Source: a virus
Strand: one strand, 5' to 3'
DNA length: 39,527 nt
IMG/VR virus record: IMGVR_UViG_3300025280_000067
Span: 1-39,527 of that record
Positions 1 through 8,849 of this stretch are shown here, piece after piece. Numbering within the stretch: the stretch's first letter is position 1; every line of letters starts with the position of its first letter. The position numbers and the translations under genes were made by a program. Under the pieces are notes generated by a model, which did not search any database, was not told the origin of the DNA, and saw only the letters and a list, made by a program, of their open reading frames with translations.

Positions 1-445
1 GTTTGGTATAGTCTTTCGAAGCACCCGTTGTCTTGTGAAAACTTGCAGCCGCATCATAATTCGCTTTTGTGAATATGATAACCTGTTGAACTGTTCCTTC
101 GAATGCATTTCCCATTAAGTTTGTAAGACTAAAAGTGTTTTTAAGCATGCCGCCCAAGTCGCCAAGAGACATGCTCGCTTCGCCTGCCGCTTCGGCAGCG
201 TTAATAAAAGAACCGGCAATGCCGGTTCTCCATTTTTCTCCAAACGCTCCGGTGATACCGCCGAGGGTTTCGATTTGCTCGGAAACTGTCTGAAGATTCT
301 GTTGCATATCTTTATATGCTTTTATTTGTTTATCTACAGCAGACGTATCCATGTCAAGCTTTTTCAGCGTTTCTTTTTTCTTTTCCTGCTCCTCCAAGAG
401 TCTATTATAGCGTTGTTCAATCTCTAATTGTTCTTTAGTCGCCAT
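1..445 (-). CDS. Probable tail tape measure protein, N-terminal part (runs off window)
   Basis: Open from an ATG at 445 to the window edge, 148 codons without a stop. An SD-like AGAGG lies about ten bases upstream. The N-terminus is a charged coiled coil (residues about 5-60, rich in E, K, Q and L). A glycine- and alanine-rich helical stretch follows, with FGEKWRTGIAGSFINAAEAA and a hydrophobic segment near LTNLMGNAFEGTVQQVIIF. This pattern and the position after sheath, tube and a gp26-type hub protein suggest the tape measure protein (T4 gp29 role), which sets tail length. Only the start is visible, so another large tail or baseplate protein is possible. Confidence 0.6.
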   Translation of the reverse strand, partial: MATKEQLEIEQRYNRLLEEQEKKKETLKKLDMDTSAVDKQIKAYKDMQQNLQTVSEQIETLGGITGAFGEKWRTGIAGSFINAAEAAGEASMSLGDLGGMLKNTFSLTNLMGNAFEGTVQQVIIFTKANYDAAASFHKTTGASKDYTK

Positions 446-457
446 TAATTATTCCTC

Positions 458-928
458 TTAGAGTGTTGCTAAAGCATCATGAATTGCCTTGATGAGCGAT
501 TCTTGAACAAATCCAGCTCTTCTTGTTTCGCCTTCTTCTTCTTCGGGGGCTTCACCGCTGCCGACATCTGTAAAGTCGCCCGTCCTGGCGTCAATGTGAG
601 CCATAAGCTTCTTAGCGAATGTCATATCTTGCTTATCAATATAGCCTTTAATTTTAACAAAATCATCCTGTATTGTGGAGTATACTGCATCATACAGTTG
701 CTGTCCAGCCGCTGTGCCTGTAATGTCGCTAGCAGTAGCTTCTTTGCCCTTAGCAGCCTTCTCGGCAGCCTGCAGATTTTTTCCCACAGTGCCGCCGCCT
801 TCCTTGCCTTTGTCGCCTTTAAGAGCAGACCATGCAGATTTAAGACGGCTCCCCAAGCCCTGTTCAGCTAAAACCTGTTCTGTTGCTTCAAAAATTATTC
901 TTTCTAATTCATCACTTTTCATTTTCAT
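458..928 (-). CDS. Small alpha-helical protein with a gp21-like cleavage motif at its N-terminus
   Basis: 156 codons, ATG start, SD AGGAAA about nine bases upstream. The N-terminus MKMKSDELERIIFEATEQVL is an amphipathic helix that contains I-F-E followed by A15, which fits the T4 gp21 prohead protease rule (L/I)-x-E before a small residue. A K/G/A-rich middle part follows. Residues about 80-115 look helical, a run of glutamates lies near 128-133, and the C-terminus is helical. It sits just before the tape measure gene in the tail cluster. I do not recognise a family. It could be a tail chaperone or an internal head protein; the second rests only on the N-terminal motif. Confidence 0.75.
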   Translation of the reverse strand: MKMKSDELERIIFEATEQVLAEQGLGSRLKSAWSALKGDKGKEGGGTVGKNLQAAEKAAKGKEATASDITGTAAGQQLYDAVYSTIQDDFVKIKGYIDKQDMTFAKKLMAHIDARTGDFTDVGSGEAPEEEEGETRRAGFVQESLIKAIHDALATL

Positions 929-940
929 AATAATAATTTC

Positions 941-1291
941 CTATTTAAATGGCCATTTAATCCCTGTTTTACTAAAAAATTTATTAGCTGCCGAATCTAA
1001 TTTGGCCTTATTCTTAATGACTTTGGGATCAGTAAGTCCGTACTGTTTGGCAGCATCTAGATATCTTTTTTCACGCGATAAGGCAGACATAAAGGCATCT
1101 ATTTCTGATTTGTTACCCCGTACCCTTACAGGAATGTTAACATTTCCAAACATTGCTTTAAGCATCATTTCAACAGCGGTACCGAACATTCCCAGCACAT
1201 TAAACAGTTCATTAACTTGTCCATCGCTATTTTTTAATTGTTGCAAATCAATAATAATTGGAATTAATTCTTTATCGCTATCATCGTTCAT
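941..1291 (-). CDS. Conserved phage protein of unknown function ending GIKWPFK
   Basis: I place the start at the ATG at 1291 (MNDDSDKELIP, 116 codons), which has AAGGAA upstream. An in-frame ATG at 1348 would add 19 residues, but they are encoded by the terminator and promoter region and look non-coding. The body has a hydrophobic helix (NVLGMFGTAVEMMLKAMFG), then a basic beta-like patch (VNIPVRVRGNK), then a helical part with SREKRYLDAAKQYGLTDPK and the end TGIKWPFK. From memory, proteins with this VRG...REKKYL...GIKWPFK pattern recur next to tail genes in marine T4-like phages. No function is known to me. A tail-assembly role is inferred only from the neighbours. Confidence 0.75.
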   Translation of the reverse strand: MNDDSDKELIPIIIDLQQLKNSDGQVNELFNVLGMFGTAVEMMLKAMFGNVNIPVRVRGNKSEIDAFMSALSREKRYLDAAKQYGLTDPKVIKNKAKLDSAANKFFSKTGIKWPFK

Positions 1292-1314
1292 GTAAAATAT
1301 TCCTTGGCGTATAA

Positions 1315-1322
1315 TAAATAGT
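1315..1322 (-). promoter_or_regulatory. ACTATTTA motif, candidate late promoter
   Basis: The coding strand reads ACTATTTATTATA, 23 bases ahead of the ATG at 1291 and directly after the hairpin terminator at 1337-1358. It is one of nine copies or variants listed in the findings. Confidence 0.4.
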
Positions 1323-1324
1323 GT

Positions 1325-1358
1325 AGGAAAAAAATAAAAGCGGGTCAAATCCCGCTTT
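1325..1358 (-). terminator. Rho-independent terminator after the 64-codon gene
   Basis: On the coding strand an 8-bp stem AAAGCGGG / CCCGCTTT (1351-1358 with 1337-1344) has a 6-base loop and is followed by TATTTTTTTT. The first stem arm overlaps the stop codon at 1357. Confidence 0.85.
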
Positions 1359-1551
1359 AAAATTTATGATTGCCTCTAGGAAGCTTAGTCATTTTATTAT
1401 TGTTTTCTGCTGGTTGATTTACATCTTTTAAATGTTTTAATAAGCGCGAAACAAACCAACGGCGCAAGCCGAGCGGTAAAGTATACGCTTCAGAAAAATT
1501 CCAGTTGCCATTCTGTATAAGGAAAAATATTTCCTCATAAACAGATTGCAT
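1357..1551 (-). CDS. Small tail-cluster protein, unknown (possible tail assembly chaperone)
   Basis: 64 codons, ATG at 1551, only 7 bases after the stop of the gp26-type gene; the SD is weak. The first 45 residues carry a pattern of hydrophobic and aromatic residues (YEEIFFLIQNGNWNFSEAYT, then LPLGLRRWFVSRLLKHL), followed by a polar tail. Short proteins of this look between a gp26-type hub gene and the tape measure gene occur in other T4-like phages as I remember them. The location suggests a hub or tail assembly factor (compare T4 gp51), but no residue proves it. The gene ends at a strong terminator. Confidence 0.65.
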   Translation of the reverse strand: MQSVYEEIFFLIQNGNWNFSEAYTLPLGLRRWFVSRLLKHLKDVNQPAENNNKMTKLPRGNHKF

Positions 1552-1558
1552 ATATTTA

Positions 1559-2443
1559 TTATCCAGGCCAAAAAAAGTCCGCTGTAAACGGGACTTCTAC
1601 CTCCTCATCTGACCCACACTCGTTACACACAAATGATTGTATCAAATCAATAGTTGGCATTATATCAGCATAAAGTGCTCTAAAATAGCGTGAATCAAAT
1701 GCTGGCATGTTGTCAACAAATTGTTCTATTATTCTTTTATCTGTTTCATTATTTACTGACACTATAGCTATTTTAAGCTGTTCGGTAATGGCGGTATCGG
1801 GCAAATCATTCTTTCTTCTTCGCTGGGCGGTTTTTGTGAGCTTTACTTCATCTTCACCAGTTAGTAAACGAAACTCAGCGTTGACACCCGACTTTGGCAA
1901 TATGGTTATAAATGTCCCATTTGCAGTTTCTGTAACGCTAAGTTCGCGCCTGCCTTCTGTCATGTTGGTTGATGAAAGTTCATTTAAATCAAAAGTATGT
2001 GTATTGGTTGTGCCACATTTTGGACAGTCAACTTGTGTTTTATAGTCTGCACCATATCCCGAACATCTAGCTGCTAATAATATTGCATTTTTATCGCCAA
2101 TTAATAATGTATTAACTCTAATACTTTGGTCTAACACGATGTTTTGCAACAATCTTTCTACTGCTATTCCTTTTCGTAATAATGTTTGTGATGAAAGAAT
2201 ATCCTCATCTTTAGCTGTCATATAACGGATTTCTATCACTTCTTTATTATAAAGCGGATGTGTATCTGGATAATACTTGCCTCTAGATGGAAGTTCAACA
2301 AACTCTGTTGGCGTTACAAACTGTAATCCATTTGATTCTTCTTGTTTTGGTTGCGCAACCTGCTGTTGCTGCGGCGCAGCAGCGCTCACAGGCGGCTCAA
2401 CTTCGGGAGTGTTTAGACGCTCCTCGTTATTGCGTACTGTCAT
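1559..2443 (-). CDS. gp26: Baseplate hub protein, T4 gp26-like, with a four-cysteine zinc site
   Basis: 294 codons, ATG with AGAGG upstream. Residues 1-40 are a P/Q-rich flexible leader. The conserved core starts at FVELPSRGKYYP (about 48-59), followed by VIEIRYMTAKDEDIL, the opening pattern of the T4-type baseplate family that includes gp26. Two cysteine pairs, C140-x2-C143 and C273-x2-C276, likely bind one zinc ion. The family helps build the central hub of the baseplate around the tail tip. Its place after sheath and tube and before the probable tape measure gene agrees with this. The leader length and the exact hub role are uncertain. Confidence 0.75.
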   Translation of the reverse strand: MTVRNNEERLNTPEVEPPVSAAAPQQQQVAQPKQEESNGLQFVTPTEFVELPSRGKYYPDTHPLYNKEVIEIRYMTAKDEDILSSQTLLRKGIAVERLLQNIVLDQSIRVNTLLIGDKNAILLAARCSGYGADYKTQVDCPKCGTTNTHTFDLNELSSTNMTEGRRELSVTETANGTFITILPKSGVNAEFRLLTGEDEVKLTKTAQRRRKNDLPDTAITEQLKIAIVSVNNETDKRIIEQFVDNMPAFDSRYFRALYADIMPTIDLIQSFVCNECGSDEEVEVPFTADFFWPG

Positions 2444-2489
2444 TTCTACCTCTTATAGTAATTATATTTTAATTTAAAATTTATTAGTT

Positions 2490-3089
2490 TTACACTAATT
2501 TTTGTGGACTATTTCCAACTGTACCATCTCCAGAGACTTCCATTATTGCCCAATCGTAACGAAGTGTTACGCTTATTGATACAAGATCCTCTGTTCCATA
2601 ATCCAGATCACCTAGACTCACTTCTGTAACGAATGGATTATGTAAGTACCATTGCTCAACTACATAGTTGTCTGGGTCTGACGATTCTGGGGCTGGTCCG
2701 AGTTGTTTAATAACGACCTGATTTAGTGAATCTGGTCCAACTGCGGCAGCTTTTGATATGGTTGTTGCCTGAGCCTCAGCGACATTAGAAGGAAAATTAT
2801 AGCCTGCTCCGAGAAGCATTCTGTATAGCATAGCAGTTGCATCGGGATTTACCGGATCAACCAAAGTTACCTCAACTGTACCCCACTCTACTCTACCGGG
2901 ATAATAAAAAGTGTGATTTAAATACTGATGTGGTGTCTCTGTTACAGTGAAACCCGGCTTGCTGACAGATTTAGCTACCCATTTTGATAGATTCCCGCCA
3001 TCAGAACCAAATTCCACGATAAACCGAAATCCTCTTTTCGGTTCTAATGTTGGATTGCTCCAAAAATTATTTGCGCTTGTTTCTGCCAT
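2490..3089 (-). CDS. gp19: Tail tube protein, gp19-like
   Basis: 199 codons, with a strong SD (AAGGAAGGAG) upstream of the ATG. The sequence has the tube-protein pattern: an N-terminal NPTLEPKRGFRFIVEF strand, SVSKPGFTVTETPHQYLNHTFYYPGRVEW in the first half, the segment VEVTLVDPVNPDATAMLYRML, and a C-terminal SISVTLRYDWAIME strand. Hexameric rings of this protein stack to form the rigid inner tube that is driven into the host when the sheath contracts. It follows the sheath gene directly, as in T4. Length is close to T4 gp19 (163 residues), slightly longer. Confidence 0.9.
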   Translation of the reverse strand: MAETSANNFWSNPTLEPKRGFRFIVEFGSDGGNLSKWVAKSVSKPGFTVTETPHQYLNHTFYYPGRVEWGTVEVTLVDPVNPDATAMLYRMLLGAGYNFPSNVAEAQATTISKAAAVGPDSLNQVVIKQLGPAPESSDPDNYVVEQWYLHNPFVTEVSLGDLDYGTEDLVSISVTLRYDWAIMEVSGDGTVGNSPQKLV

Positions 3090-3143
3090 TATTGTTTATC
3101 TCCTTCCTTTATGATAACTAGCCTTGTATATTTATTTTTCCTA

Positions 3144-6044
3144 TTAATCTTCAAAAGAAGCTCCAGAATTTGTAATTGTAAAATCAATTGCAATATATTC
3201 AATTGCTTTGGCTGGCTTTAAGAAGATTTTAGCATACATGATATTTCTATCAATCAAGTCTGGTGTGGTTGTTGTGCTGTCCAGAATTAATCTATAATCT
3301 TCTAGTCCAAATCGCGCCTTTACACTTTCAAGGAAGCTTCTTGCGCGAGCGTTGAATCGATTCCAAGTTGAAGAAACATTTTGATCAAATAGCGTTGTCG
3401 CAGCCATCCGAGAAATCTCTTTCTTGATGAAAATTAGAAGTCTGCGCACATTAACCCTATCCAATGCAGATGGCGTTACTTGTAATGTCTTTTGTCCGAA
3501 TATTACAATACCCTCGGCTGGAAATTGAGCAATGGGGTTGATATTTGCCTCGTATAGCTTGTCGCGTTCTTTAGATGTCAAGCGCTGGCGGATGCCAGTG
3601 ACAGGGAGTCCTGCTGCGCCTTCCGATAATCCGCCTCTGGTAAACCCTGCAGGGGCAAACCACAATTCAGATTTTCTTTGAGCGCTTGATAGCACTCCAA
3701 TAGCCACGATTGAGGGCGGAGCCCATAATTGCGCCCCACTAATGGTATCTTTAATTTGTACCCAGGGATAATAACATGCGCCATAGCTTGTGTTTAGCTC
3801 TCTATCTCGCATGTTGTTTACTGTTGTTGTAACATCTCCCTTGCGAGCAGTCTCAGATTTTGTGTTTTCCGTATTTGGAGTATAGCCACCTTCTACATCA
3901 ATGATAGCTAGAGCATCGCCTCGACTTTCACAAACCCTGATCGCATGGTCAGTAATGACGGTCTTGGTAACTCCGGGTACAGAAAGCAAGTTCATCTCTA
4001 CAACTTCGGGATCCGAAACAGTGTCAATGGCTCGCTTCAAGCTGTAATAAATATAGTTGCTTGCATCTGAAGTCCCAATAGATTCGTTTCTCAGTGGCTC
4101 TTTTTCATAGATATCGAGTCCATCGAACCCTCCGAACATTGGAGCGGTGAACCTATCAAAGCCATTGTTCAAAACGCCCTTATAAGATGCGCTAATTGCT
4201 GTGAATGAATTTTCTGCCGCCCTAGAGCCTGACACATATACTGCGCCAACTGATCCAGTGGGAATCAAGTCGTCCAAAGTAAACACAAAGGAGAACTCCG
4301 TAGCATCGCCCGTGCTGAATGAATCTGCATAATCAGGTAGTACTCTAACCGTATCTTTATAGCTTGGGTCAAATCTATTGTTGCCTGCTTGCGTAGTGTC
4401 GATTCCAAAATACGCCTCTTGGGGGTTTGCCATATCACCATCTGATGCTGACACTCTCAACGGAATAGATGGAAACAGGAAGGAAGCTGTAATTGCCATT
4501 CCTACTGAAGCTGTTCCCACTTCTACTAAGGGCGAGCCGCCATATGCACCCGCAATTGATTGGCAAATACTAGTATCTCCAGCGACCGCTACATTCTCAA
4601 AGTCGTTTGTGGTGCTGTTATCAGTTGGTGCGCCGCTGATGTCAATCGCTTTATCGGAGCCGGAAAGAACAACGAATCCTGTAAATCTAACAGGTCCGAA
4701 GAAGCCAAAAGGCAACAAGGTCGGATCTGTAGAGCCAGCGTCTACATCTTCATTCATTTCGACACGAACATACTTTGATTTATTTGGGTATGCTCCATAT
4801 GTACGATACCTTCTATCAGTATCATCCCATACAATATGTTGAGTACCGATTCGCCTACCAATATAATCTGATGAATATGGATTCAATGTGACATTGCTGT
4901 ATCTTTCAAGAATTCGTACCGCTCCATCGTGATCATCGGCTCTGCGTATTACCACAGAAAATGAGCCGTATGGGTCGAAGGTATTCGTTGAGGATTTAAG
5001 ATCTTGAATAGAAATTTTAATATTTGCTTGTTCCCATTCTCCATTATTAATTCCCTGTAATCTAAATAATTTATTTTGCTGTTCCGCATCAAAAGTACCA
5101 CTGTTGGTTGTAATATCTTGTGATATAAACCAGCCAGTTCGTGCATTTTGTGTGCCAAACTTAAAGTTTGAACCAACGCCAGAGGAGCCACTTTGTAGTC
5201 CAAGGATCATGCCGTATACACCGCCTGAACCGGTCTGGGACACATATCTTTCCACATGACGTTCATAAGTTGGTCCTAGGAAGTACTTCTTTCGCTGGTT
5301 GGTTCTTGTAACATCGTGATTGGTAAGAGTTGGGTTTGTGTTAAACACTTTTCTAACGTATCGGTCGGAAGATCTAGCGAAGTTAAATGCCGTGTCTTCT
5401 ACGATATTGCCACTCTTATCTTTAATGATGGCTCTAAACTGTCTCTTGGCGTCAGTTGACTGAAAAAGTCCTGCGGCTCCTGTTACTATGTTGCCGCCTC
5501 GCAAAGTACCAGATAAGGCAATTGCACCTTCGTTGAGATACCAAACTGCAGCCAATACGCCTGTTGCTGGCGTGGTACCAGCAGCGGCTGAGTTAATCAG
5601 GAACAGTCCATAAGCACCACCATTGGAGCCAATGGCTGCGGCATTCGACTTTTCGGTGGTTGATCCGCCTTCATCTGTTCTCCATCCCGCTTCACCACCA
5701 CCGCCATCTGTTACATCGGCATGCTGTGCTCCCAGTACTCTAACAATTGTTACAGGGGAGCTATTTCTTAAATATGCTTGTGCTGCATATGCCGCATAAG
5801 TAGGAGCCATGTAGTTGCCGTCACGCCAAACATCTCCGCCTCTACCTCCTGCGGATGGGTTACCAAAAATTTCAACAAATTCTGAAAAGGATTCCACCTT
5901 AACTGGTCTTAATCCTGGTCCTTTTTCAAATCTGCCAACTATAACGGGTCCAATTGGCTCAGGCGTTGCGGGTAATTGTGAATTATCAATTTCATCAATA
6001 AAGACGCCTGGAGAAACAAATTTAAATTTTCTTACATCTGACAT
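3144..6044 (-). CDS. gp18: Tail sheath protein, gp18-like, enlarged
   Basis: 966 codons with SD AAGGAG. The N-terminal core (residues about 1-105) has SPGVFIDEIDNSQLPATPE, the GPVIVGRFEKGP segment and the FSEFVEIFG motif. The C-terminal core (about 800-966) has QRLTSKERDKLYEANINPIA, GIVIFGQKTL, NVRRLLIFIKKEISRMA and the final IDFTITNSG strand; this is the contractile sheath signature. Six-fold rings of this protein surround the tube and contract on infection. It is about 300 residues longer than T4 gp18 (659 residues). The extra mass lies in the middle, where S/G/T-rich segments suggest added surface domains. A GACTATTTA motif lies 49 bases upstream. Confidence 0.93.
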   Translation of the reverse strand: MSDVRKFKFVSPGVFIDEIDNSQLPATPEPIGPVIVGRFEKGPGLRPVKVESFSEFVEIFGNPSAGGRGGDVWRDGNYMAPTYAAYAAQAYLRNSSPVTIVRVLGAQHADVTDGGGGEAGWRTDEGGSTTEKSNAAAIGSNGGAYGLFLINSAAAGTTPATGVLAAVWYLNEGAIALSGTLRGGNIVTGAAGLFQSTDAKRQFRAIIKDKSGNIVEDTAFNFARSSDRYVRKVFNTNPTLTNHDVTRTNQRKKYFLGPTYERHVERYVSQTGSGGVYGMILGLQSGSSGVGSNFKFGTQNARTGWFISQDITTNSGTFDAEQQNKLFRLQGINNGEWEQANIKISIQDLKSSTNTFDPYGSFSVVIRRADDHDGAVRILERYSNVTLNPYSSDYIGRRIGTQHIVWDDTDRRYRTYGAYPNKSKYVRVEMNEDVDAGSTDPTLLPFGFFGPVRFTGFVVLSGSDKAIDISGAPTDNSTTNDFENVAVAGDTSICQSIAGAYGGSPLVEVGTASVGMAITASFLFPSIPLRVSASDGDMANPQEAYFGIDTTQAGNNRFDPSYKDTVRVLPDYADSFSTGDATEFSFVFTLDDLIPTGSVGAVYVSGSRAAENSFTAISASYKGVLNNGFDRFTAPMFGGFDGLDIYEKEPLRNESIGTSDASNYIYYSLKRAIDTVSDPEVVEMNLLSVPGVTKTVITDHAIRVCESRGDALAIIDVEGGYTPNTENTKSETARKGDVTTTVNNMRDRELNTSYGACYYPWVQIKDTISGAQLWAPPSIVAIGVLSSAQRKSELWFAPAGFTRGGLSEGAAGLPVTGIRQRLTSKERDKLYEANINPIAQFPAEGIVIFGQKTLQVTPSALDRVNVRRLLIFIKKEISRMAATTLFDQNVSSTWNRFNARARSFLESVKARFGLEDYRLILDSTTTTPDLIDRNIMYAKIFLKPAKAIEYIAIDFTITNSGASFED

Positions 6045-6093
6045 GCGTAATGATCTCCTTATGACACTTAATTTGGGTGCGGTCTGTCGATAG

Positions 6094-6102
6094 TAAATAG
6101 TC
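6094..6102 (-). promoter_or_regulatory. GACTATTTA motif, candidate late promoter of the sheath gene
   Basis: Exact 9-base copy on the coding strand, 49 bases ahead of the sheath ATG at 6044, in an 80-base intergenic gap. Confidence 0.45.
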
Positions 6103-6124
6103 TACAAAATGCCTAAAATCCAAA

Positions 6125-7033
6125 TTACTCTCTATAAAACGGATCTGCGCTTCCTGAGATTTTTCTGTGCTGTGGCACATCTCCAAGTATGACATGCTCT
6201 TTAGGAAATGTTACTTCAACCGCATTTTCTCTATGTACAATTTTGGGCGTATCTTGGTTTTTGCCTGAGCCTATGATATGACCGAGTACACGCACATTAA
6301 TATCGGTCTTATATGAACGCTCTTCATCGCCTAAAGATGTGATATTGTTTTCGACTGCATACTCTGATTCAAAAAAAGCTTCATATTTATGGTTATCTTT
6401 TGATAGTACTTGATAATTTATTGGTCCACTGGATACCATAAACGGCATTATCATTTCGTTCATTTGTTGTTGGTATTCCGTCTTCAAAGTGAGTTTATAA
6501 TTTAATTCTAAATATAGTGGAATTGGGATTGATACAGATTTATAAACTACTTTTTTAGTTTTGCGCGGAAAATTAAGTTGCCCATGTCCTACATTTCTCT
6601 TGCCCATGGGTCCAGTCATTTTTTTTGATTCCGCATTAACAAAATTAGCCGTTTTGTCTTGATTGATAACTCTGGCAATTGTTATGTTGCCATTTTTATG
6701 ATCGCTCATGGGATTTCCCAACCCTCTAATAGAACCCTTTTTCTCTAAATCTTTAACAATCGATGTTCGCTCTATCACAATTAATGGAAGTTTTATGGCA
6801 CCTTTAACATCGCGCACATCTTGTTCGTTTTTAATCTGAAAAGCACGCTCTGCGCCTGCCCATATAATAGGTACCGGAATCCAGCCCTTATTGGTTTGTG
6901 TATGAATCTCTAGATTATCAAGATATTCGAATAAGGCGCGATCAATAGTCTCAATTGTAGAAGGTCTAATTTCTATTTCTTGAGTCTTGTTCTCATAATG
7001 ATCAGACTCATAATATTCATCATCAACAGGCAT
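6125..7033 (-). CDS. gp15: Tail completion / sheath terminator protein, gp15-like
   Basis: I place the start at ATG 7033 (MPVDDEYYESDHYEN, 302 codons) because AGAGGG lies 8 bases upstream. An in-frame ATG at 7072 would add 13 residues and has no good SD. The start overlaps the upstream gene by 11 bases. Gp15-type features are an early VPIIWAGAERAFQIK segment (compare VPITYASKEH in T4 gp15), LPLIVIERTS, then SVSIPIPLYLELNYKLTLKT with EMIMPFM, and a late SYKTDINVRVLGHII strand. In T4 this protein caps the top of tube and sheath and joins the neck. The order gp13-gp14-gp15 supports the call. Confidence 0.7.
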   Translation of the reverse strand: MPVDDEYYESDHYENKTQEIEIRPSTIETIDRALFEYLDNLEIHTQTNKGWIPVPIIWAGAERAFQIKNEQDVRDVKGAIKLPLIVIERTSIVKDLEKKGSIRGLGNPMSDHKNGNITIARVINQDKTANFVNAESKKMTGPMGKRNVGHGQLNFPRKTKKVVYKSVSIPIPLYLELNYKLTLKTEYQQQMNEMIMPFMVSSGPINYQVLSKDNHKYEAFFESEYAVENNITSLGDEERSYKTDINVRVLGHIIGSGKNQDTPKIVHRENAVEVTFPKEHVILGDVPQHRKISGSADPFYRE

Positions 7034-7517
7034 CGAATAGTCCCTCTCTAGATCTAATACATTTAGCAACAATTTCTAATTGATGATCAACCTGACCAAA
7101 TAATTGTTTTGGCTCAGATAAGCTAACAATTTCATAGTATATATCGCCGTAGTAAACAAAGTCCCCTTCTCTAACATATAGTTCTTGGTCTTCTGTTAGT
7201 CTTCTTTTGTGGAAATAAACAGTAATGTTGGATATTTTGTCCATTCCAATAGCTGTATCTGCCTTTGTTTGTAGTCCTTCATAGTCTACTAAAACATGAA
7301 CTCGTATAGGTGAGAGAAATGTTTTTTCAATAGCCTCGCCATATATATCGTGGTAATTTGTATGTTCCCGACTTAGCGGATAATATACAACTTGTTGACC
7401 AATTACTCTTTCAATTAATTCGTCATTAACTTGTTTAACCAAATTTCTTTCTTTTTCCCCTATAAATAATGGGGGGGGCGGATTATCTGGCTGATCCCAT
7501 TTGTTGCCTCCTGACAT
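7023..7517 (-). CDS. gp14: Neck / head-tail connector protein, gp14-like
   Basis: 164 codons, SD AAAGGAG six bases before the ATG. The protein has LVKQVNDELIERVIGQQVVYYPL followed by EAIEKTFLSPIRVHVLV, then LYVREGDFVYYGDIYYEIV and a final GQVDHQLEIVAKC strand. This matches the general layout of gp14-type neck proteins (helix, YxPR-like segment, small beta barrel). It is shorter than T4 gp14 (256 residues). The position between the gp13-like and gp15-like genes is the main support. A run of eight C bases near the start encodes NPPPP. Confidence 0.6.
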   Translation of the reverse strand: MSGGNKWDQPDNPPPPLFIGEKERNLVKQVNDELIERVIGQQVVYYPLSREHTNYHDIYGEAIEKTFLSPIRVHVLVDYEGLQTKADTAIGMDKISNITVYFHKRRLTEDQELYVREGDFVYYGDIYYEIVSLSEPKQLFGQVDHQLEIVAKCIRSREGLFDAC

Positions 7518-7528
7518 AGTTTACTCCT

Positions 7529-8830
7529 TTACCCCAAAAATATTGGTATTGGAGCGCCCTGCTGTATGGTAGTGACCGACTCCGCTTTTGTTGCATCCAT
7601 TTCTAACAGTTTCTGATAAGTTAATTCATCTAATACTGTTTTTAATTCGTCTCTTAGTTTGTCTTGTTCTTCTCTGGCTTGGCTCATCAAATCGGAGCCA
7701 TTAAGGGTTACAGATTCTCCTGGTATTGGGATAGCGGCAAATTTACTTCTTATTTGTCCTAACGTTTCTTTTGTTAAAGATAGCGCAAATCGTCTAATCC
7801 ATTGCTTCCCAATAGAATTAATATTCTCATATGATATATTAGCAAATGGCAAGGTATTCATATTATTAATACCTTCTACCCCTGTTGTTCTGTCGCCATC
7901 TTCTTCCCAAACATCTGTATCGATTGTAAATTTAAAATGAAAATATTTAGGACTTGTAGTAACGGGTGTTGGATATATTCTTAAATTATTATTATGTAAT
8001 TCATATGCATAGTGAGAATTTCTTGTATAAATCGCGTCTTCGAATGCAATTGATTGTGCTTTATTTTGCCACACTGGAACAAGTTGGAATGTAGAATCGT
8101 CTGCATATTGACCATAATTTGCAAGGTTTCCAACTGTATTTAAGCCACCATAATAGCCAAAAAATCTCCACATAGCATGCGGTGTTTTATAATAAACATC
8201 TTTAATAATAACTTTGGTTACACTGCCGCTTGCAATCTTGCCAGCATACGGCACTGGATGTCCAGTGGCGGGATCTGAATTATCGTTGGAGGCGGAATAT
8301 ATTGCTGCTTGTAAATCATAATCTTGCACATCGGCTATTCTTTCAAAAGAGCCCGAATACACAGTCTCTGTGCCCCCCGCATCTGCCTCTTTGGACATCG
8401 CCTGACCAAACCTACGTGCATAAGAAAACTCAATCCTAGGATATTTTAGAGCTACATTTGTTCCGCTAAGACTTGATGAAAGAGTACTGTCCGACATTTC
8501 ACCTTTGTGATCAAATGTGCCAGTTGAATCTCCAAGCATATCAGATAAAACATTTTTTGCTTGATGCACGTTAAGAATATAAGAATATTCCAAACAAGCT
8601 TCTTCATATGCGGCATAAACATTGTCGGCTTTAATTTCTAAATCTAAGACATCACCACCAAGCTTTTTATAAGTATAAGCAACTTGTGATGAGGCTCCAG
8701 AGAGAAAGCCTGCAGATGACGTATAAACCCCAAATGGACATGCGGCTGCAACTAATGATGTGCTACCTGTTGAAGTTAGTGTAGATGCATTAGTAGTACT
8801 TTTTGGTGTTAAGGTTGGTGCCGTTGCCAT
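7529..8830 (-). CDS. gp13: Neck protein, gp13-like
   Basis: 433 codons, ATG with SD GGAGG. After a T/S-rich leader, residues 57-83 (KLGGDVLDLEIKADNVYAAY and on) match the opening of gp13-type neck proteins, where LG.PV..I.V...Q..D.I..A...Y is typical. Further on are DVYYKTPHAMWRFFGY and a late hydrophobic part, with LRIYPTPVTTSPKYFHFKF between them. In T4 gp13 and gp14 close the packaged head and make the site where the tail joins. The gene is longer than T4 gp13 (309 residues). It starts right after a terminator and an ACTATTTA motif, so it probably opens the neck-tail transcription unit. Confidence 0.65.
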   Translation of the reverse strand: MATAPTLTPKSTTNASTLTSTGSTSLVAAACPFGVYTSSAGFLSGASSQVAYTYKKLGGDVLDLEIKADNVYAAYEEACLEYSYILNVHQAKNVLSDMLGDSTGTFDHKGEMSDSTLSSSLSGTNVALKYPRIEFSYARRFGQAMSKEADAGGTETVYSGSFERIADVQDYDLQAAIYSASNDNSDPATGHPVPYAGKIASGSVTKVIIKDVYYKTPHAMWRFFGYYGGLNTVGNLANYGQYADDSTFQLVPVWQNKAQSIAFEDAIYTRNSHYAYELHNNNLRIYPTPVTTSPKYFHFKFTIDTDVWEEDGDRTTGVEGINNMNTLPFANISYENINSIGKQWIRRFALSLTKETLGQIRSKFAAIPIPGESVTLNGSDLMSQAREEQDKLRDELKTVLDELTYQKLLEMDATKAESVTTIQQGAPIPIFLG

Positions 8831-8849
8831 ATATATACCTCCGCTATCA

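Noticed and set aside
941-1348. Longer 135-codon form of the gene at 941-1291
   Set aside because: The extra 19 codons are encoded by the terminator and promoter motif region and begin without an SD. The ATG at 1291 has AAGGAA.
3129-3136. AATAAATA on the coding strand 40 bases ahead of the tube gene, like a T4-type late promoter
   Set aside because: Single occurrence at a suitable distance. The other virion genes show GACTATTTA instead, so support for this match is weak.
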